A stretch of 45,113 bases of DNA from Sulfurimonas sp. (GTDB taxonomy: Bacteria > Campylobacterota > Campylobacteria > Campylobacterales > Sulfurimonadaceae), in the NCBI GenBank assembly GCA_027013295.1, contig JALUXP010000093.1, positions 1 to 45,113 on the forward strand, written 5' to 3'. Under the pieces are notes generated by a model. That model had not been told where the DNA came from. It ran no database searches and worked only from the letters and a program-made list of their open reading frames with translations. Numbering within the stretch: position 1 is the stretch's first letter; each line of letters starts with the position of its first letter. Of the stretch, positions 17,334-25,668 are shown piece by piece. Both the position numbers and the translations under genes were made by a program.

Positions 17334-18625
17334 AGGGTTATTAAAAACTCTCTTACAATCTCTCTATCATCAAAAGGAAACTCTTTATCATAGATGATCT
17401 GTGTAACCTCATCACCTTTACCAAGTATCACTACAACTTCATCTTCTTCTTGTGCATCAAGTGCCATCTTGATAGCTTTTTTTCTATCTAACTCCACACT
17501 AAGGATAGTTTTGTCTTCTATCCCTGCTACAATATCATCAACTATGGTTTGAGGGTCTTCGTTGCGAGGGTTGTCACTTGTCACATAGACTCTCTTGGCT
17601 AAAGAAGCTGCAACTTTTCCCATCATAGGACGCTTTTGTTTGTCTCTATCTCCACCAGCACCAAAAACAACTAAAAGCTCTTTTTCTTTAAGGGCATTAA
17701 GCACTTGAGCCATCCCATCGGGAGTATGTGCAAAGTCAACTATAACATTTGGGCTCTCACTCACCTGCTCCATCCTACCACTTACACCAGCGAAATTATC
17801 TACAACATTGGCAACATCTTCAAGTTTGCCACCAACGAGCATATGTGTTGCAGAGATTGCGGCCATGAGATTGTAAAGGTTGAAAAATCCATGTAAAGAT
17901 GCAGTAAAAGGGACTACCTCTTGAAAATGCTGGATAATCCCACTTGAAGCGTTATTGAGAGAGTAAGCGATAAGTCTATAGGTTGCAGAGTTTTCTATCC
18001 CGTAAGTCATTGTGTTTTTAAAGTTAAAAGAGGCTTTGTCCTCATCTTTATTGATAAGTTTTTTACCTTCATCTTGAAAAAAACTATTTTTTACAGCTGT
18101 GTATTCACCCATAGTTTTATGATAATCAAGATGGTCTTGAGTGATGTTAGTGAGTATCTTCAGCTCAAAGTTTAAGCCTTCTACTCTTTTTTGTACGATA
18201 GCATGGGAGCTTACTTCCATGATAAAAAATTCACACCCCGCAGAGACCGCTTGATAGATATGGATGTAAGTATTTAAAACAGATGGCGTAGTGAGGCTTT
18301 TACCCTCCACTATCTCATCATTCATAAAAAAACCACGAGTACCTTGAAGTGCTGCTTTTTTGCCTAAATCTAGTAAAAAAGAATAAATCGCACTTGCTGT
18401 AGTTGTTTTGCCATTTGTTCCCGTAAGCCCAACTATCTTTATCTTATCGATACCAAAGATAGTTGCTACCTCACAAATGTTAATAATAGAGTGTGCAGCA
18501 TTATCTTTTGCATTTTGAAGGTATTTTTCATTTTGTGAGGTGAGGACAAAAGCTGTTTTCGCATCACATTGGGTAGAATTTTCTGTAATATAGTTAAAGG
18601 CAAAACCTGGTAATTCAACCTTCAA
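17330..18625 (-). CDS. murE: UDP-MurNAc-tripeptide ligase MurE
   Basis: MurE adds meso-diaminopimelate to UDP-MurNAc-L-Ala-D-Glu in peptidoglycan synthesis. The ATP site GLTGTNGKTTTA and the DAP-specificity motif DNPRNEDP are intact, as are NITQDHLDYH and the C-terminal GKGDE. At 431 aa it is shorter than the usual 480-495, mostly through a reduced N-terminal domain, as in other Campylobacterota. Its start overlaps the end of the upstream TPR-like gene by 11 nt. Confidence 0.95.
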   Translation of the reverse strand: MKVELPGFAFNYITENSTQCDAKTAFVLTSQNEKYLQNAKDNAAHSIINICEVATIFGIDKIKIVGLTGTNGKTTTASAIYSFLLDLGKKAALQGTRGFFMNDEIVEGKSLTTPSVLNTYIHIYQAVSAGCEFFIMEVSSHAIVQKRVEGLNFELKILTNITQDHLDYHKTMGEYTAVKNSFFQDEGKKLINKDEDKASFNFKNTMTYGIENSATYRLIAYSLNNASSGIIQHFQEVVPFTASLHGFFNLYNLMAAISATHMLVGGKLEDVANVVDNFAGVSGRMEQVSESPNVIVDFAHTPDGMAQVLNALKEKELLVVFGAGGDRDKQKRPMMGKVAASLAKRVYVTSDNPRNEDPQTIVDDIVAGIEDKTILSVELDRKKAIKMALDAQEEDEVVVILGKGDEVTQIIYDKEFPFDDREIVREFLITL

Positions 18626-19208
18626 TGAGTTTGCCTTTTGAAAGTTTTTTTAGTAGTCTTCTTAGCTGTGCATCACTTGGGTAAGCAACAAGGGCACTTT
18701 CCAAATAACTGATCGCCATGGAACGAAAATCATACTCTATAAGATTTTCTAAAAAATCTATAAAATCATTTTTTGCTGTAATAATCACACGAGTAGAGAA
18801 CATTATATTTTCAAAAGTTTCGCGGAATTCTGCCCCCTCATCTAAGAGTTGTTTAAAATCTTGATAAAGAATCCCATCTTCATAATCTATCTTATCTCTC
18901 AGTGGTTGAGAAAATATCTCACCCAGTGTATCTAATGTCCCATCTATATTTTCTAATATATCACCCATAATAAGGTCAGCTTGTTCTTTATCTTCTTCTT
19001 GAAGTATTTCATAATAATCAAAAAGTGCTTCAGCTCCACCCTCCCCACTCATAGCCATCTCTGCAAGGATAACACCATTGTATGCTTCTTTTGAATTTGG
19101 ATAATTTTGTAAAACTGTAGCAAATTTTTGTAAAGCTTGTTCATACTCCGCTTTTGAGAAACTGTCTTTTGCTTGTGTTAATGTCTTATATTTACTAATT
19201 ACACCCAT
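18615..19208 (-). CDS. TPR-like protein of unknown function
   Basis: This 197-aa soluble protein has helical repeat units at both ends: AEYEQALQKFATVLQNYPNSKEAYNG near residues 20-45 and SYLESALVAYPSDAQLRRLL near 168-187, both with TPR spacing. The middle is acidic and helical. There is no signal peptide or membrane span. It lies between nfuA-like and murE and overlaps murE by 11 nt, so it is translated with it. The role is unknown; a structural or assembly partner in cell-wall synthesis would be only a guess. Confidence 0.75.
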   Translation of the reverse strand: MGVISKYKTLTQAKDSFSKAEYEQALQKFATVLQNYPNSKEAYNGVILAEMAMSGEGGAEALFDYYEILQEEDKEQADLIMGDILENIDGTLDTLGEIFSQPLRDKIDYEDGILYQDFKQLLDEGAEFRETFENIMFSTRVIITAKNDFIDFLENLIEYDFRSMAISYLESALVAYPSDAQLRRLLKKLSKGKLIEG

Positions 19209-19221
19209 AATCTACTCTTTA

Positions 19222-19497
19222 TTATAAATTTTCTATATCATTTTCCATGCCAACTGGCACATTGATAACTGTTAACTCAGGATGAATATCCATACGAAGT
19301 TGTCTTTGCACTCCATACTTCAAAGTGCTTCCACTGCTAGCACAACCCAAGCATGCTCCCTTGAGCTGAACATAGACAGTTCCATTTTTTACAGTTATAA
19401 AATCAATGTCACCACCATCTAAAGCGATAGATGGTCTTACTTTATCAATAACATTTTTAACTGGTTCAACCAGTTCTTCATCACTAAACGGAATCAT
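19222..19497 (-). CDS. NfuA/NifU C-terminal-type iron-sulfur scaffold
   Basis: This 91-aa protein matches the NifU C-terminal domain. The conserved start (VIDKVRPSIALDGGDIDF) and the cluster ligands Cys49 and Cys52 (GACLGCASSGSTL) are present. It transiently carries a [4Fe-4S] cluster for delivery to target enzymes. It lies 13 nt upstream of the TPR-like gene. Confidence 0.92.
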   Translation of the reverse strand: MIPFSDEELVEPVKNVIDKVRPSIALDGGDIDFITVKNGTVYVQLKGACLGCASSGSTLKYGVQRQLRMDIHPELTVINVPVGMENDIENL

Positions 19498-19634
19498 AAT
19501 CTTACCTTTAATATTTTTACAGTATTTATTTCAATTACATAAAATAGAGTAATATCGCTTAACAAGTGATAAAAGTAATAGGCATATCGGCAAAAGTTAG
19601 TTATATTTAATGTTTGGAGTAAAATGTTTGGGGG

Positions 19635-19658
19635 AATAGCCTCTATCTGGAGGCTATT
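19635..19658. terminator. Perfect 9-bp hairpin downstream of tsf
   Basis: AATAGCCTC (19635-19643) pairs with GAGGCTATT (19650-19658) across a 6-nt loop, 24 nt after the tsf stop. On the minus strand it is followed by a C run rather than T residues, so it may be a weak or Rho-aided terminator, or a 3' end stabiliser. Confidence 0.45.
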
Positions 19659-19681
19659 ATGACTAAAAAGTTAAAAAAGCT

Positions 19682-20734
19682 TTATTGACCCATTTGTGCA
19701 GCTACTTCTGCTGCGAAGTCATCTTCTTTTTTCTCTATTCCCTCACCAACTTCAAGGCGAATAAATTCTGTTATGGTGGCAGTACCACCGAGAGCTTTAG
19801 CGGCAGCTTCTACAGCCTGTGCTACTGTTTTTTTATCGTCTAAAACATATTGTTGATCAAGGAGTGCTTGTTCTTTATCTAGCATTGTGTTGTCTAAGAT
19901 AAAACGAGCTACTTGACCTGGTACAATTTTGTCCCAGATTTTTTCAGGTTTACCTTGCTCCTTAAGAGCAGCTTTTATATCTTCCTCAGCTTGAGCCATT
20001 ACAGCATCAGTGAGTTGCATCATAGAGATATACTTAGGTACATTTTTAAGAGGTTTTTTAAGACGAGCTAACTCTTCATTTTCTTTCTTAAGTGCCTCAA
20101 TGCGACCTTTTGTTTCACTCTCTACATAAGCAGGATCTAAATCTGTGTAAGATAATGTTGTAGGTTTCATAGCAGATGCATGCATAGCAACTTGCTTCAT
20201 AACCTCTCTCATACCCTCAACAGTTTTTACTGAATCACACTCAGCTTTAACAATAACCGCGATACGGCTGTTAGAGTGGATGTAACCATTGAGTGCTTCA
20301 GTAGCAGATGCTGTAAGTGTACCAAAACGGCGAAGTTCAATCTTTTCACCGATTTTACTTACTGCTTCAGCAAAAGTAGCACCAAATGCAGAACTATTAA
20401 AAGCTGCAACATCCGCTGGTTGGTTGTCAAAAATTTCTTTTGCAGAATCTTTTACAAGATTTTGGAAACCTTCATTTTGTGCAACAAAGTCTGTTTCCGA
20501 GTTAATCTCAATAACAGTTGCTTTAGAAAAGTCATCAGCGATAACTAGACCAGCAAGACCTTCAGCTGCAACTCTATCAGCTTTTTTAGCTGCTTTTGCG
20601 ATACCGCGTTCTTTAAGCCACTCTGTTGCTTTTGCCATGTCTCCATCGTTTTCAACAAGTGCTTTTTTACAGTCCATCATCGGAGCATCAGTTGATGCTC
20701 TTAGTTCTTTAACTTGTGCTGCTGTAACTGCCAT
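19682..20734 (-). CDS. tsf: Elongation factor Ts
   Basis: EF-Ts recharges EF-Tu with GTP. The 350-aa product has the UBA-like start [19 protein letters not shown], the core motif [11 protein letters not shown], and a second homologous core region. It is longer than the E. coli factor (about 283 aa), typical for this phylum. It follows rpsB after 2 nt, the classic rpsB-tsf operon. Confidence 0.97.
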   Translation of the reverse strand: MAVTAAQVKELRASTDAPMMDCKKALVENDGDMAKATEWLKERGIAKAAKKADRVAAEGLAGLVIADDFSKATVIEINSETDFVAQNEGFQNLVKDSAKEIFDNQPADVAAFNSSAFGATFAEAVSKIGEKIELRRFGTLTASATEALNGYIHSNSRIAVIVKAECDSVKTVEGMREVMKQVAMHASAMKPTTLSYTDLDPAYVESETKGRIEALKKENEELARLKKPLKNVPKYISMMQLTDAVMAQAEEDIKAALKEQGKPEKIWDKIVPGQVARFILDNTMLDKEQALLDQQYVLDDKKTVAQAVEAAAKALGGTATITEFIRLEVGEGIEKKEDDFAAEVAAQMGQ

Positions 20735-20736
20735 GA

Positions 20737-21534
20737 TTATGCTTCCTCAGTAGTAGCAGTTTCTTCTGCCTTAACTTCTTCAACTGGAGCTTCTTCAGTA
20801 GTCTCTGCAGTTTGAGCCTCCTCTATTTGAGCTTGGGCTTCTTCAGTTTGACCATCTCTTAACGCTTTACCTTCATTAATAGCTTCAGCCATCTCTTTAC
20901 AGAAAAGTTGGATAGAACGGATAGCATCATCATTACCTGGGATTGGGTAGTCGATAATATCAGGGTTACAGTTAGTATCCAATGGAGCCACAACTTTGAT
21001 GCCAAGTCTGTTAGCTTCAAGAACTGCAGTATGCTCTTTTACAGCATCGATGACAAACATCAAGTCAGGGATAACTTTCATGTTTCTGATTCCACCAAAA
21101 TAAGACTCAAGTTTCACTTTTTTACGAGAAAGCATTAATGCTTCTTTTTTTGTAAGTAGATCAATTTGACCATTTTCTTGCATCTCAGTGATGATATCAA
21201 GTTTACGGATTGATTTTTGGATAGTTGGGAAGTTAGTAAGCATACCGCCTAACCATCTGTTATCTACATAAGGCATACCACAAGAGATGGCTGCATCTCT
21301 AACAGAGTTACGCGCTTGTTTTTTTGTACCAACGAAAAGAACAGTTTTTCCTTCGTGTGCAGCATCCATAACTATTTGGTATGTGTTACGAAAGTAACGA
21401 AGAGTTTTTTGTAAATCTATAATATAGATATTTTTACGAACACCGAAAATGTATTTTTTCATTTTTGGGTTCCAACGACGAGTTTGGTGTCCGAAGTGTA
21501 CACCACATTCTAAAAGGTCTTTCATAGTTACCAT
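20737..21534 (-). CDS. rpsB: 30S ribosomal protein S2
   Basis: S2 begins at the ATG at 21534 ([21 protein letters not shown]), with AAGGA 10 nt upstream. An in-frame extension to 21699 would cover the leader and is not credible. The 265-aa product shows [21 protein letters not shown] and the C-terminal core GNDDAIRSI. After about residue 225 comes an acidic Glu/Ala/Thr-rich tail ([19 protein letters not shown]), which is common in Campylobacterota S2. It is followed by tsf. Confidence 0.97.
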   Translation of the reverse strand: MVTMKDLLECGVHFGHQTRRWNPKMKKYIFGVRKNIYIIDLQKTLRYFRNTYQIVMDAAHEGKTVLFVGTKKQARNSVRDAAISCGMPYVDNRWLGGMLTNFPTIQKSIRKLDIITEMQENGQIDLLTKKEALMLSRKKVKLESYFGGIRNMKVIPDLMFVIDAVKEHTAVLEANRLGIKVVAPLDTNCNPDIIDYPIPGNDDAIRSIQLFCKEMAEAINEGKALRDGQTEEAQAQIEEAQTAETTEEAPVEEVKAEETATTEEA

Positions 21535-21688
21535 AGGGTAATCCTTAAATCGCATTTTTGCGAAGAATTTATTAGTTTTACTTTGAGGATGTCGGACAAT
21601 TTCCACTAAAAAGAGGAGTTGCACTAATTTTTGACATAATCTGTTTAATACTTCCTTATCTACATTTAAAGAGAAGAAAAATCGGCGA
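21535..21688 (-). promoter_or_regulatory. Long rpsB-tsf leader with hairpin and -10
   Basis: A TATAAT box on the minus strand at 21689-21694 implies a leader of about 150 nt before rpsB, longer than needed for translation. Just upstream of the ribosome site, TCGCA (21550-21554) and TGCGA (21559-21563) form a small hairpin. Long rpsB leaders bind S2 for autogenous control in several bacteria; whether this one does is inference. The remainder of 21689-21856 holds the DUF3373 promoter and otherwise nothing I recognise. Confidence 0.4.
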
Positions 21689-21818
21689 ATTATACTCAAT
21701 CTTCCTTTAATTAAAGCTTTTAGCTAAGTTTTAGAAGCATATTTAGAGATTTATAATAAATTTATCACATTTTAAAATAAGTTTTATCTTTTATCTTGTA
21801 TAGTGTTTTATTAAAAAG

Positions 21819-21824
21819 TATTAT
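21819..21824 (+). promoter_or_regulatory. Probable -10 for the DUF3373 gene
   Basis: TATTAT lies 33 nt before the ATG at 21857, followed by an AAAGG ribosome site. Confidence 0.35.
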
Positions 21825-21856
21825 AGTTGATAAAGTCAATTATAAAAAGGGAAATC

Positions 21857-23512
21857 ATGAGAACACATCTTCTACTATCTTTAATATTGGCAACAATATT
21901 ATCGACCAACCTCAATGCAAAAAACATGTATGATCGAATCCAATCTATGGAAGCACAGATGAGATCTCTGCAAAAAGAGATTACAACACTTAAAGAAGCA
22001 AATGAAAAAGTTTTAGAAGCTGCTACAAAAGTCGATGAAGAAGCTGCTGCTCAAGAGGTTCAAGAGGATACTCCTGAGAATGTCTCTTCTATCGAAGATG
22101 TTTTAGCTGAAAAAGAAGATGCTGAGGATGATGCTTCTGAGGAAGAGAATAACGATGAAGAGAGTGCAGACAACGAAGATGAAGATGAATTTGAAGATGA
22201 AACTTCCATAGCAGATTTAGAGGAGAGCATCTCTGAACTTAACCGTGCTACAGGCGGAAATCACTTAAAATTTCAAGTTGACTATAGATTTGCTGCAGAT
22301 AACATTCAGTATAAGATGGCAGATGGCTCCACAGCAAAAAACAATGCCTTGCTTACCAATAGACTTTGGCTCAACATGGGCTACAAAGCAACAAACAACC
22401 TTACTTTTAAAGGGCAATTTGCTTATTATAAAGCTTTTGGTGCCCGTACAGGTATAGCTTCAACAGCTAGGATGGAAGACTTTGACTGGATAGCAAGCGA
22501 AAATCCTTATAATGATACTTTGCGTGTCCGTCAAGCCTATTTTCTTTGGCAAAGCAGAACATTTTTAGGTGCTCAGATCCCTTGGACATTTAGTATAGGG
22601 CGTCGTCCATCTACAAACGGACATCTTATAAACTTTAGAGATGATAACCATGCTTCTTCACCATTAGCACATGGTATCAATGTTGAGTTTGATGGTTTAA
22701 GCTCTAAGTTTACTTTTATCCCAGATTGGGGAACATCTATAAAACTCTGTCTAGGGCGAGGAATGAGTAATGCACAAGCAAAATTTAGCTCTACACCTTA
22801 TGCAACAAACAAAGCGACAAATCCAGCTATAGATTTAGCTGGATTGATCTTTGTACTTTATGATGATAAACAATACTCTTTCAATACAATGTATTATTTT
22901 GCAAACAATCTTATCGATGCAAATAGTGCCAACCCTGCTAGTGTTACTGGTTTTGACACTGTTGGTGGGATGCACAGTGGAACTGCAAATATCACTATAA
23001 AAGGTATTGGTGATGAGTGGAGTGACTTCCTCGATGAGAGTATCTTTTTTATCAGTGGTGCTTTTAGTAAAACAGTTCCTAACAATAAAACAAACTCACT
23101 CGGAACGAAAGGGATGCTCGGTTCAACTGACTCCAAGGTAGGTTACTCTTACTGGATTGGTACACAGTTTCCTTCCCTTCTCACAGAAGATGGAAGATGG
23201 GGACTTGAGTATAACCATGGTAGTAAATACTGGAGAGCCATCACTTATGGTGAAGATACTTTAGCAGGGTCTAAAATAGCCGCTCGTGGTGATGCGTATG
23301 AAGCATACTTTACAGAATATCTTGTTGAAGATATTCTCTCTATGCAACTTCGCTATACATACATAGATTATAAGTATAGTGGCAGTAATGGATTTTTTGG
23401 AAACACAACGGGGACGCCGATGACAATGGCTGAAGCTAAAGCTGCAGGGTATGGATCTCAGATAGCCAACAAAGCACAAGATATCCGTTTTTACATTAGA
23501 TATAGATTTTAA
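21857..23512 (+). CDS. DUF3373 outer-membrane porin-like protein
   Basis: This 551-aa protein starts at the ATG at 21857 (AAAGGG ribosome site), not at 21827. A signal peptide ends near residue 21 (STNLNAKN), followed by a coiled-coil stretch (YDRIQSMEAQMRSLQKEITT), then an unusually acidic linker of about 70 residues rich in Glu and Asp, then the DUF3373 barrel domain starting LKFQVDYRFAADNIQY and ending with the aromatic strand IRFYIRYRF. This resembles multi-domain porins anchored to peptidoglycan by a coiled-coil N-terminus. Substrate unknown. DUF3373 proteins are typical of Campylobacterota. Confidence 0.85.
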   Translation: MRTHLLLSLILATILSTNLNAKNMYDRIQSMEAQMRSLQKEITTLKEANEKVLEAATKVDEEAAAQEVQEDTPENVSSIEDVLAEKEDAEDDASEEENNDEESADNEDEDEFEDETSIADLEESISELNRATGGNHLKFQVDYRFAADNIQYKMADGSTAKNNALLTNRLWLNMGYKATNNLTFKGQFAYYKAFGARTGIASTARMEDFDWIASENPYNDTLRVRQAYFLWQSRTFLGAQIPWTFSIGRRPSTNGHLINFRDDNHASSPLAHGINVEFDGLSSKFTFIPDWGTSIKLCLGRGMSNAQAKFSSTPYATNKATNPAIDLAGLIFVLYDDKQYSFNTMYYFANNLIDANSANPASVTGFDTVGGMHSGTANITIKGIGDEWSDFLDESIFFISGAFSKTVPNNKTNSLGTKGMLGSTDSKVGYSYWIGTQFPSLLTEDGRWGLEYNHGSKYWRAITYGEDTLAGSKIAARGDAYEAYFTEYLVEDILSMQLRYTYIDYKYSGSNGFFGNTTGTPMTMAEAKAAGYGSQIANKAQDIRFYIRYRF

Positions 23513-23573
23513 TTCCATTGGCGTAAGCGTATGGAATACTTTTCTTTACTCGTTCCCAAGTTTCACTTGGGAA
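23512..23573. repeat. Two hairpins between convergent DUF3373 and bcp genes
   Basis: ATTCCAT (23512-23518) pairs with ATGGAAT (23531-23537), and TTCCCAAG (23553-23560) pairs perfectly with CTTGGGAA (23566-23573) over a 5-nt loop. Both sit between two converging genes and probably end transcription from both sides, though no long T-run follows. Confidence 0.5.
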
Positions 23574-23585
23574 TGCATATAAAAC

Positions 23586-24053
23586 CTAAGCTTGTAAAGC
23601 CTCTAATTCAGCTTTCACCTTAGCTACATGATCTTTAACACGCACTTTAGCAAAGACAGCTTTTACCATGCCCTCAGGGTTGATGATGAAAGTGGTGCGG
23701 ACTATACCCATATACTCTTTTCCATAGTTTTTCTTCATCTGCCAAACACCATATTCCTGCATCATTGTAGTATCTTCATCACTTAAAAGTGTGATGCCTA
23801 AACTTTTCTTCTCTATAAAACTACGATGTTTTTTAGTAGTATCAGCACTTACACCCAAGATGATAGCATCTAACTCACTAAAATCAGGTGCAGCTTCTGT
23901 AAACTCACAAGCTTCAGTTGTGCATCCGGGGGTATTATCACGAGGGTAGAAGTAGAGCACTATCCACTTACCCTTTAAGTCACGCATACATATCTCAACA
24001 TCATCTTGGTTTGCTAAGCAAAACTCTGGTGCTTTATCATCTATTTTTATCAT
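23586..24053 (-). CDS. bcp: Peroxiredoxin, Bcp/PrxQ type
   Basis: Bcp reduces hydroperoxides with thioredoxin. The 155-aa product has peroxidatic Cys44 in DNTPGCTTEACEF and resolving Cys49 four residues later, both needed for the atypical 2-Cys mechanism, and the usual GVSADTTKKH segment. It stands alone between the DUF3373 gene and the PHP phosphatase. Confidence 0.95.
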   Translation of the reverse strand: MIKIDDKAPEFCLANQDDVEICMRDLKGKWIVLYFYPRDNTPGCTTEACEFTEAAPDFSELDAIILGVSADTTKKHRSFIEKKSLGITLLSDEDTTMMQEYGVWQMKKNYGKEYMGIVRTTFIINPEGMVKAVFAKVRVKDHVAKVKAELEALQA

Positions 24054-24120
24054 TTATAAATTCCTTAATTTTATTATATTTAAAATATCTCATCTTTGTT
24101 AATTTTAACCCAATTTATTA

Positions 24121-24903
24121 TTAAAAGCTGATGCACTCTCTCTTTCTTTTTCTATAAATAGCACACTGAGAGTAACCAGCATCTTTTGCCATCTCTATTA
24201 TCTCATCACTGAACATCGCAACTTGCTCTGGTTTATGTGCATCAGAGCCAAATGTGATAGGGATATCCAACTCATAAGCTTTTTGAAGCAGAGATGCACT
24301 AGGGTAAGCCTCTTTGATAGGTTTTCTAAAACCTGAAACATTAAGTTCAAGTGTCATATCTGCTTTTTTTATCGCCATGAGTGCATCGTGGGCAAGTTCA
24401 TTGATATCTTTTTTTGGCATATATTTAAAAACCTTTATGAGGTCAAAATGCCCTACTATATCAAATAAGTTTGATTTTGCCATTTTTTCTATACTATCAA
24501 AATATTTTTGCCAAATCAGATCAATATCTTCATCTTCATAATGACCGATAAACTCAGGATTATCAAAACCCCACTCATCTATGAAATGCACTGAACCGAT
24601 AAGATAATCTACATCGGCATGTAAAACACGCTCATCCATATGTCCTGCAAGATAATCAACCTCATATCCGAGTAAAATCTCTATCTTGTCTTTGTAACGC
24701 TCTTTAACTTCTAAGATCTCTCTATAGTAAGTAAGCATCTCATGAAATTTCATACGATACTTTTGGTCAAAGTCCATGGGAGCATGGTCTGAGAAACCAA
24801 AATATTTTGTACCCATAGCTATAGCTTTTTCTATGTACTGGGAAATCTCACCCTCTGCATGGTTACAAAGAGTTGTATGGTTATGTAAATCAACTATCAT
24901 CAA
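24121..24903 (-). CDS. PHP-domain histidinol-phosphatase-like hydrolase
   Basis: This 260-aa PHP-domain protein resembles HisK/HisJ-type histidinol phosphatases. Metal-binding motifs are visible: DLHNHTTLCNH at the start, SDHAPM near 40-44, EVDYL near 92, IGSVHF near 113 and FGSDAHKP near 226. It probably hydrolyses a sugar- or histidinol-phosphate with a di- or trinuclear metal site. It is not next to other his genes, so the substrate is uncertain. The start could be either of two adjacent ATGs. Confidence 0.8.
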   Translation of the reverse strand: MMIVDLHNHTTLCNHAEGEISQYIEKAIAMGTKYFGFSDHAPMDFDQKYRMKFHEMLTYYREILEVKERYKDKIEILLGYEVDYLAGHMDERVLHADVDYLIGSVHFIDEWGFDNPEFIGHYEDEDIDLIWQKYFDSIEKMAKSNLFDIVGHFDLIKVFKYMPKKDINELAHDALMAIKKADMTLELNVSGFRKPIKEAYPSASLLQKAYELDIPITFGSDAHKPEQVAMFSDEIIEMAKDAGYSQCAIYRKRKRECISF

Positions 24904-24930
24904 ATAATCTTTTGCTTAATATTTTTATGC

Positions 24931-24936
24931 TATTAT
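24931..24936 (+). promoter_or_regulatory. Extended -10 for cheZ-trhP
   Basis: TGCTATTAT, a TGn-extended -10, lies 43 nt before the cheZ-like ATG, which has a TAAGGG ribosome site at 24967-24971. Confidence 0.45.
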
Positions 24937-24978
24937 AGTGACAATAAATAAATTTAGCGAATTTGTAAGGGAATATAC

Positions 24979-25668
24979 ATGACTCAAGAAGAACTCGATG
25001 CGATGATGAATGGTGATATTAATGATATAGATGGGCTGGAGGTTGAAGAGGAATCTTCCTCTGAACCTTTAGCTTCAGGGGATACAAGCAAACACGATGA
25101 TAAACCTGAGGGTTACAGTGATGAAACATCACACCAGTGGCCACTTCCTGCGACTGATGAAAACAAGATGGTGCATCAGTTAGATGATGTTACAAAAGAG
25201 AGTGAAGAGAAAGCAAGTGAGATTTTTGACATCATTGAAGAGATCTCAAACAATCTAATGGAAAAAGAGGAGACACTTGCAAATATTACGAAAGCTCTGG
25301 ACTCAAATATAGCATTGTTTAAAACGCTCACTGCAAAATTTCCTGAGGTAGATACTTTTGCCTCACAACTCGCACAAAATGAATTTGCACTCAAAAATGC
25401 TGAGGATGCAGTAGAAACATTACAAACGAGTGGTGATTCTATCATGAGTGTGATGGACATCATGCAGTATCAAGATATACACCGCCAAAAGATAGAACGA
25501 GTTATAAATGTTATGCGTGCTCTTTCAAAGTACATGAGCACACTTTTTGAATCATCTGTAAAAGATGAAGACCGTGTAAGTTCAGCACAACATATTGCTG
25601 GTGATACACACAATGATGTTGCCTCAACAGATGATATTGAAGCACTCCTTGCTCAATTTGGAAACTAA
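24979..25668 (+). CDS. cheZ: CheZ-like CheY phosphatase (Helicobacter type)
   Basis: CheZ removes phosphate from CheY-P, ending the motor signal. This 229-aa protein has the architecture of the remote CheZ orthologue of H. pylori (HP0170): start MTQEELDAMMNG, an acidic variable region to about residue 60, then long helices. The catalytic pair is visible as Asp166 and Gln170 in MQYQDIHRQKIERV, matching the DxxxQ of E. coli CheZ (Asp143, Gln147). The C-terminus DDIEALLAQFG resembles the CheY-binding tail of E. coli CheZ. The start codon of the U32 gene overlaps its stop by 1 nt; the same pair exists in Helicobacter. Confidence 0.85.
   Translation: MTQEELDAMMNGDINDIDGLEVEEESSSEPLASGDTSKHDDKPEGYSDETSHQWPLPATDENKMVHQLDDVTKESEEKASEIFDIIEEISNNLMEKEETLANITKALDSNIALFKTLTAKFPEVDTFASQLAQNEFALKNAEDAVETLQTSGDSIMSVMDIMQYQDIHRQKIERVINVMRALSKYMSTLFESSVKDEDRVSSAQHIAGDTHNDVASTDDIEALLAQFGN

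Noticed and set aside
20289-20753. 154-codon plus-strand frame antisense to tsf
   Set aside because: It mirrors EF-Ts coding sequence, is rich in Ser/Ala as antisense frames often are, and has no supporting signals.
20737-20870. Glu/Ala-rich end of S2 as a possible repeat expansion or frameshift
   Set aside because: Acidic tails of this kind are common in Campylobacterota S2, and the frame runs cleanly to a stop 2 nt before tsf.
21535-21699. 55-residue N-terminal extension of ribosomal protein S2
   Set aside because: S2 sequences start at [16 protein letters not shown]; the extra stretch contains the leader and is immediately downstream of the -10.
23512-23573. Hairpins as CRISPR or attachment-site repeats
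   Set aside because: Only two different hairpins occur, with no regular spacing or spacers, between convergent genes where terminators are expected.
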